In this document: piece by piece, positions 9,101 through 12,870 of the stretch
How positions within the stretch are numbered: the first letter of the stretch is position 1
Layout of the letters: each line of letters starts with the position of its first letter
From: Gonium pectorale
Taxonomy: Eukaryota > Chlorophyta > Chlorophyceae > Chlamydomonadales > Volvocaceae
Assembly (NCBI GenBank): GCA_001584585.1
Contig: LSYV01000273.1
Coordinates: forward strand, 1-12,870
DNA: 12,870 nucleotides
Reading direction: 5' to 3'
Translations under genes and position numbers: made by a program
Notes under the pieces: model-generated
Seen by the model: only the letters and a program-made list of their open reading frames with translations
The model's database searches: none
Told to the model about the DNA's origin: nothing

Positions 9101-11225
9101 GACGAGCTGCTGCGGCAGGGCTGGGTGGGGCGCCACGCGGTGTCGCGCTCCGTGTCCGCCGGCCACGTCATGAAGCGCGAGTCGCTGAGTGAGTCACGGC
9201 CCGCGTCGGCGCGCGGCGCGACCCGTCCCATAGCGCGCACTGCGGCCGCAGCAGCACTTCATCTCGTCTTGGCACCGCACGCGAGGTGCTTCCCCATCAC
9301 GGCGAGCCGCCACTCAACCCCTGCCCCAGGCCACCTCGCGTTGCGTTGCGTGGGTCGCGTGTTGGCCACATCCGTCTCCTTCGGCGTTGTGTCACAGCAC
9401 CTGTCACGCCCGGGGGGGGGTCCCGCTTGCCTGCGAAGTCCGAACTCCGTAGAACGCTGGCATCTCATCAAGCGGCCGCAGCGACCCTGTTGCATCCAGC
9501 CTCGAGTAATGTACTGCCCTGGCTCACCCCCCGCCTACGTGTGCACACAGACACGTTCCCTCGCGAGCTGCACCCGCTGCTGCTGGACGTGGTCCCCATG
9601 GGGGTGTCGCGGCCGGGGCGGCAGGAGGTGGAGCACATGATGGCCGAGATGGCGGTGAGGGCGTTGGGGGGCGGGGGGGGCCGGAAACCAGTGGGGGTAG
9701 TGCCGGCCTGCAGCCGGGACCTGCTCCAGTAGTGTGTGAGCCACGCGAGAGGTGGCAATGGGAAGCCGGGGCGTGAGGACGGGGCAGGATGTCTTCTGGA
9801 CGCTGCAGTAATGGAATCTGAAGATAGGCATTGGAAGAGGCGGTTAGACTGCGTCCGCTGGCGGCTACGGGTTTAGATGCCTGAGAACGGGCATACGGGT
9901 AGTACGCTAGTACGCTAGCACGGACGGCTAGTGTCCGGTGATGCATGGGCCAACGGGGCTCCACGGCGGGATGGACGCGTTCCTGATTGTATTGCAGCGC
10001 TCTTGTCACATTGCCCTTTTACCTCCCTCGAGCACAGAACTCGAGCCGGAAACGATCCCATTACACCACCACCACCGCTACCACCACCACCACTACCACT
10101 CCGGCACTCCTGGATTGAGCCCCGGCGCCCCGTCTCGCAGGCGGCCGAGGGGCCCAGTGCCGCCAGGCCGGCGCTCCCCTGGCAGGTGGTGGAGGGGCCC
10201 ATGGAGGGGCCGGAGCCCGAGCCGGAACCGGAGCCCGAACCGGAGCCCGAACCCGAGCCCGAGCTGGAGCCCGACTCCGAGCAGCTGGGCGTCATCGAGC
10301 GGTACGAGGTGGCAGAGCAGCAGAAGGACGACGGAACGCGTGTCGTGGGTGAGCTCGGGGTGCCGGGCCGGGGGCGGCTGGGGGGGGGGGCATGGACGGG
10401 AACCGGAGTCCGGTTGCGGGGTTGCGCGTGGCGTTGCCGAGATTGGGCGAGAAGCGGGGATGGTTTTGGGTATTGTTCCGGAATACGCTGTTGACAAGTG
10501 TGTCCTCGCTGCGTTTGCCCCGCCCCTCTCCCTCTCCCGCCCCGCCAGAGGAGCTGCGGGTGGTGTCTGGCAAGACGGACGGCGGGCTGTCCCGCGCGGC
10601 GCGGGCGCTGCAGGTGGCCATGGCGCGCAACCGGGCCACCGACTGGGCCATGGTCAACCCGCGCGGCACCACCTTCGACGACATCGCCCGACAGAACCAG
10701 ATGCGGCAGCAGGTACCGGGGGCCGCATGGGCGACGACAAATCATTGATATGTGCCGCGTAGCACCCAACGAATGGGAGCTGTCCGTGCTTGAGAAACCA
10801 ATGCCGCTCCTCCCTGCCCAAACGGGAACCCGCCCTCTGGCCAGCTCGCAATCTCCCTCGCTCACAGATCGGTGCCCCCTCTCTCCTCGCGGCAGCAATC
10901 CGGCGCCCCGGCCCAGGCGAGCGGACGGCGCGGCAGCGGCGGCTACTCGTACTCGGGGGCCCCTTACGGCGGCGCGTCGGGGCCGATGTCCCCGCCCCGC
11001 GTCGGCACGGCCTCGCTGCCCGACCCGCTGCTGTCGCCCGTTCCCGCCAACGGCCGCTCCGTGGCCCACGGGGAGAAGCCCAGGGGCGCGCTTGGTGGCG
11101 GCGCGTCTGGTGGCATTGCCGGCGCCGGCGGGGGCCGTAACCGCAGCCCGGCCGGGAACGGCCCCATGAAGGCCGTCAAGCCGCCGCCCGGGGCGGCCCG
11201 TGGTGGCGGCCGGGCTAACAGGTAG
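6161..11225 (+). CDS. Predicted protein pseudokinase, ten exons
   Basis: Exons 6161-6301, 6539-6563, 6762-6955, 7428-7638, 8073-8215, 8546-9188, 9551-9654, 10141-10348, 10549-10712 and 10896-11225 join without a frame break into 720 residues. Introns begin GTG (GTA in the last) and end CAG. A kinase fold is visible: YSLADFEMTRMYGEG (17-31, glycine loop), VVLQAY (48-53, beta3), SHHPALLPLYAVF (74-86), WVVMVYPGG (109-117, beta5/hinge), a helix at 140-160, VPYTAPYL (211-218, APE-like), SAAALVHMVLIGSPP (243-257) and LSDEATEWF to LLRQGWV (401-432, last lobe with Arg419/420). Catalytic residues are missing: Gln51 replaces the beta3 lysine, RTPYVC stands where HRDxK belongs, and no DFG is seen. Residues 258-397 are a Gly/Ser/His-rich insert. 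Beyond 453 lie (EP)8, a charged helical part and a Gly-rich tail. An in-frame stop at 6065 with no ATG between supports the start at 6161. Function is unknown. Confidence 0.85.
6539..6563 (+). other. 25-nt micro-exon (exon 2 of the pseudokinase gene)
   Basis: The acceptor is CTAACCAG|GTG and the donor G|GTGAGT. The exon encodes VVLQAYSE plus one base completed by the next exon. Exon 1 ends in NEQ, so joining gives NEQVVLQAY, the expected kinase beta3 strand, which is the main argument that it is real. Flanking introns are 237 and 198 bp. Confidence 0.82.
6956..7427 (+). other. Intron 3 of the pseudokinase gene (472 bp)
   Basis: Donor CAG|GTGCGT, acceptor TTGGCAG|CACCCC. It splits the hinge region from the following linker. 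I searched for a missing kinase exon and saw none; the flanking exons already read in phase. Confidence 0.8.
7639..8072 (+). other. Intron 4 of the pseudokinase gene (434 bp)
   Basis: Donor G|GTGGGT, acceptor CACGCAG|TGCCGC after a long C-rich tract. It holds an AT-rich island at about 7957-7980 with ATATAA and TTATAT as short inverted arms, unusual against the local GC content. No gene is seen inside. Confidence 0.78.
8216..8545 (+). other. Intron 5 of the pseudokinase gene (330 bp)
   Basis: Donor CGG|GTGGGT, acceptor GGCACCCAG|TGGCTC. It lies between the DEDAARR segment and the helix-F-like WLAWSAAALVHMV. Nothing else is recognised inside. Confidence 0.8.
9189..9550 (+). other. Intron 6 of the pseudokinase gene (362 bp)
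   Basis: Donor CTGA|GTGAGT, acceptor GCACACAG|ACACG; the split codon becomes AAC (Asn453). The frame stays open through part of this intron, but the sequence loses any family resemblance at the donor. Nothing else is recognised inside. Confidence 0.75.
9901..9919 (+). repeat. AGTACGCT tandem repeat
   Basis: Two exact copies of AGTACGCT followed by a partial, diverged third (AGCAC), inside intron 7. Confidence 0.8.
10063..10100 (+). repeat. ACC-rich trinucleotide repeat
   Basis: An imperfect run of ACC/CAC triplets with two interruptions, 40 bases upstream of the intron 7 acceptor. It may serve as part of the pyrimidine-rich tract. Confidence 0.8.
10213..10272 (+). repeat. Glu-Pro coding repeat in the pseudokinase
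   Basis: Eight GAR-CCN codon pairs encode (EP)8, then one EL and one more EP (residues 512-531). Mixed GAG/GAA and CCC/CCG codons suggest an established protein feature rather than a fresh slippage expansion. The antisense frame reads as a Gly-Ser repeat and is a shadow. Confidence 0.9.
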
Positions 11226-11547
11226 TGTGCGGCGGGCTGGGCTGGCGGTTCGGCCGGGAACGCTTACAAGGCTCAGCAGGGCGCGAAACCGTGGGTACGC
11301 CGTTCGCAGTTCCGGGTCGTGGCTTGGCCGGGTGGAATTGCTGGCTCCAGGAGCGAATGCCTTGGAAGGACGAGCGACATGGGATGGGGCGGGGGTGCTG
11401 GGCGGGCGGGGCGGGGCGGGCCCCAGACGGGCCGTGCGTGAGGTGTACAGGTCCTGGAACGGGGTGGCCGGTCCCGGGGTGTGCGGACTCGCGGTGTGCC
11501 CGGAGGCCTTTGGGCTGCCTGCGGAAGCGTCGGTGTGGTGGGGGTAT

Positions 11548-11579
11548 GGAATGACCGGTCGTTGGAATGGCCGGTCGTT
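11548..11579 (+). repeat. 16-bp tandem duplication
   Basis: Two adjacent copies of GGAATGACCGGTCGTT, the second with G in place of A at position 7. Each contains the palindrome CCGG. Confidence 0.85.
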
Positions 11580-11628
11580 GGTCTGTATCATGAGCTGTGT
11601 CGGCGTCACACGAGGCTTGCCGAGGCAT

Positions 11629-11644
11629 GGAGCGACGGAGCGAC
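11629..11644 (+). repeat. GGAGCGAC tandem pair
   Basis: Two exact adjacent copies of the 8-mer GGAGCGAC; the second is followed by GG and an inverted CCGTC, allowing a small hairpin. Confidence 0.7.
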
Positions 11645-12321
11645 GGCCTCCGTCCGCCGCCGCAACTCCACATACGGTAGGTGCACATGTGTGAAACGCG
11701 GGAGGAGCGGCGGGATAGGCCGGCGGAAGAAAGGCCCCGCCACGGAGCCGGGTCGGTGGGCTTGCGCGCCGGGGCCGCCGTGCGTTTCAGTGTGTATGCG
11801 CCGGAGGACTGCCGTACACGCGCCTGGCTTTAGACGTCACTTGCAAGGCGCCTGCTGCAAATGTAGGCGGTGGGCTGGGGCGGCTGTGAGTACCGTAATC
11901 TTGCATGGACTGGAAGGGTGGGTCGATCAATGCGCCGGGAAGAGCTGTGAACTGCCACATACGACACTCGTACATAGCTGCTGATTGATTGGCTGCGCAC
12001 TGCGTTGCGGAAGGGTTGGATGATCGGGTGTTGCCCCACCTAGCGTGCGAGCGCTCACCGCGGCGCACTAGGGTAACCCTGGAATCGTGTTTCCAAGGAA
12101 GGACGACCTCTTGACGCATGGGCATGAATGAGATGGGTACCGCATGGTTGTGGTGTCCGTCCGGCCGTGCTGCTGGCAGGGGCATTGTCGCACTTTAATT
12201 GTGACGTACGTGTCGTTGGTGTGGGGCGGTGTCGTGGGCCATACCGCACATCCGGCAGCAATGACAGCATGCCGGGCTCGGAGCTTCCAATCTCAATGCC
12301 GATGACGGCGCGTACCTATGC

Positions 12322-12339
12322 TGTACGGGCGTCCGTACA
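12322..12339. repeat. Perfect 7-bp inverted repeat containing GTAC in both arms
   Basis: TGTACGG and CCGTACA flank a four-base GCGT loop. It could be a small hairpin or a paired binding site. Confidence 0.7.
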
Positions 12340-12344
12340 TGACA
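12323..12344 (+). repeat. Diverged direct repeat, copy A
   Basis: Contains GTACGGGC, GTCC and GTACATGACA in that order. The same blocks recur in the same order and orientation at 12453-12479. Confidence 0.65.
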
Positions 12345-12452
12345 AGGTACGCTCGCAGCTGCTTCGCCCCCGTTTCCCACGATGGGGGCAGTCTGCTGGG
12401 CATGCATGTGAGGGCTTAAGGCTGGAGCTTCCAGGGGCGGTGCACAGGTATG

Positions 12453-12479
12453 GTACGGGCCGTCCAGCAGTACATGACA
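12453..12479 (+). repeat. Diverged direct repeat, copy B
   Basis: Contains GTACGGGC, CGTCC, an extra CAG-containing insertion, and GTACATGACA, matching copy A 130 bases upstream. Weaker similarity continues on both sides (TATG before, GCTGC after). Confidence 0.65.
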
Positions 12480-12523
12480 GGCGCGGCTCCGCGCTGCGAA
12501 TGACGCAATGAGGCTTCGGCCCG

Positions 12524-12528
12524 TGTAA
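12524..12528 (+). terminator. Candidate TGTAA polyadenylation signal of the pseudokinase gene
   Basis: First plus-strand TGTAA after the stop codon at 11225. It fits the algal consensus but implies a 3' untranslated region near 1.3 kb, long but not unheard of. Confidence 0.4.
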
Positions 12529-12648
12529 GCGTAGAATGGGGCACCATGCCCACCTGTGCCATGAGTCGGTGTCGAGGCCCAGCAGCCGATGCGCCTGTGC
12601 GAGCAGCGTGGAGGCTGGAGGGTTACGTCCGACCGCCCCGGAAGGGCG

Positions 12649-12653
12649 TGTAA
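12649..12653 (+). terminator. Second TGTAA, possible alternative poly(A) signal
   Basis: A second plus-strand TGTAA 125 bases beyond the first. It could be an alternative signal for the pseudokinase gene or chance. Confidence 0.25.
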
Positions 12654-12870
12654 CGGCCACCTTGACGGCCTGGTGAGCGCAGGCATGCGGAAGGGATGGA
12701 CATACTCCCAGCCTGACTGAGGTAGTGGAAGCGCTTATCGAGCGGTGTGTACCGTAACGACCACGTCACGCCACGCGTCCCACGGAACTGTAGATACGGT
12801 GCGCTACGAGAAGGTGCTTGCGATGAGAGAGGCTATGTTCGAGGGTATGAGCCCACCCACCCAGCCGCCG

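Larger units (their letters stand above)
9655..10140 (+). other. Intron 7 of the pseudokinase gene (486 bp)
   Basis: Donor GCG|GTGAGG, acceptor CTCGCAG|GCGGCC. It carries two simple repeats listed separately (9901-9919 and 10063-10100). No exon-like segment is evident. Confidence 0.75.
11226..12870. other. Region downstream of the pseudokinase gene; no convincing gene
   Basis: This 1.65-kb stretch should begin with the 3' untranslated region of the pseudokinase gene, which would be about 1.3 kb long if the first TGTAA is used. Open frames up to about 167 codons exist on both strands, but none shows a recognisable domain or splice-consistent structure. It holds small tandem repeats, a diverged direct repeat pair and many GTAC tetranucleotides, listed separately. 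Confidence 0.55.

Noticed and set aside
9189..9640. Reading straight through intron 6 in the exon 6 frame
   Set aside because: The frame stays open past 9188, but GTGAGT is an ideal donor, and joining to 9551 gives a clean in-phase continuation, so an intron is the better model.
9915..11609. A 564-codon minus-strand open frame with a long Gly-Ser repeat
   Set aside because: The Gly-Ser repeat is the antisense of the Glu-Pro repeat in the pseudokinase, and the frame crosses its introns and exons. It is a shadow.
11787..12185. A 132-codon minus-strand open frame downstream of the pseudokinase
   Set aside because: No recognisable family and no supporting promoter or splice structure; it probably lies within the 3' untranslated region.
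12823..12870. An ATG starting an open frame that runs to the window end
   Set aside because: Only 16 codons are visible, with no family signal. It could be the first exon of a next gene, but the evidence is too thin to annotate.

Overview
The window looks like nuclear DNA of a chlamydomonadalean (volvocine-type) green alga, close to Chlamydomonas or Volvox. The signs are a very GC-rich sequence, genes split by many short-to-medium GT-AG introns with in-phase junctions, proteins carrying Ala/Gly/Pro/Ser-rich inserts, and TGTAA polyadenylation signals beyond two of the three genes. I see no prokaryotic operon structure, CRISPR array, tRNA, rRNA or intact transposon. The organism is inferred; no species marker was read.

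Three protein-coding genes can be supported. (1) Bases 1-2011, plus strand: the 3' part of a SET-domain lysine methyltransferase-like gene of the SMYD type. It has the NHSC motif, an ISY motif and a CxCxxC zinc cluster split over two exons, and its 5' part lies outside the window. (2) Bases 3914-5310, minus strand: a complete two-exon Qa-SNARE of the Sed5/syntaxin-5 (SYP3) family, 357 residues, which acts in ER-Golgi membrane fusion. (3) Bases 6161-11225, plus strand: a ten-exon gene for a 720-residue protein with a degenerate protein-kinase fold. The beta3 lysine, HRD and DFG residues all appear replaced, so I call it a predicted pseudokinase. One of its exons is only 25 nt.

Layout: genes 1 and 2 converge on a 1.9-kb interval without a convincing gene, which holds their 3' untranslated regions. 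Genes 2 and 3 diverge from an 850-bp interval that must hold both promoters. Downstream of gene 3, 1.65 kb to the window end holds its 3' untranslated region, small tandem repeats, a diverged direct repeat and an excess of GTAC tetranucleotides.

Nothing shows that the three genes work together: one is probably a protein methyltransferase, one a trafficking SNARE and one a pseudokinase of unknown role. The most notable points are the pseudokinase, its 25-nt exon and strictly alternating intron phases, the syntaxin intron placed exactly after the zero-layer glutamine, and the GTAC-rich duplicated element at the right end.
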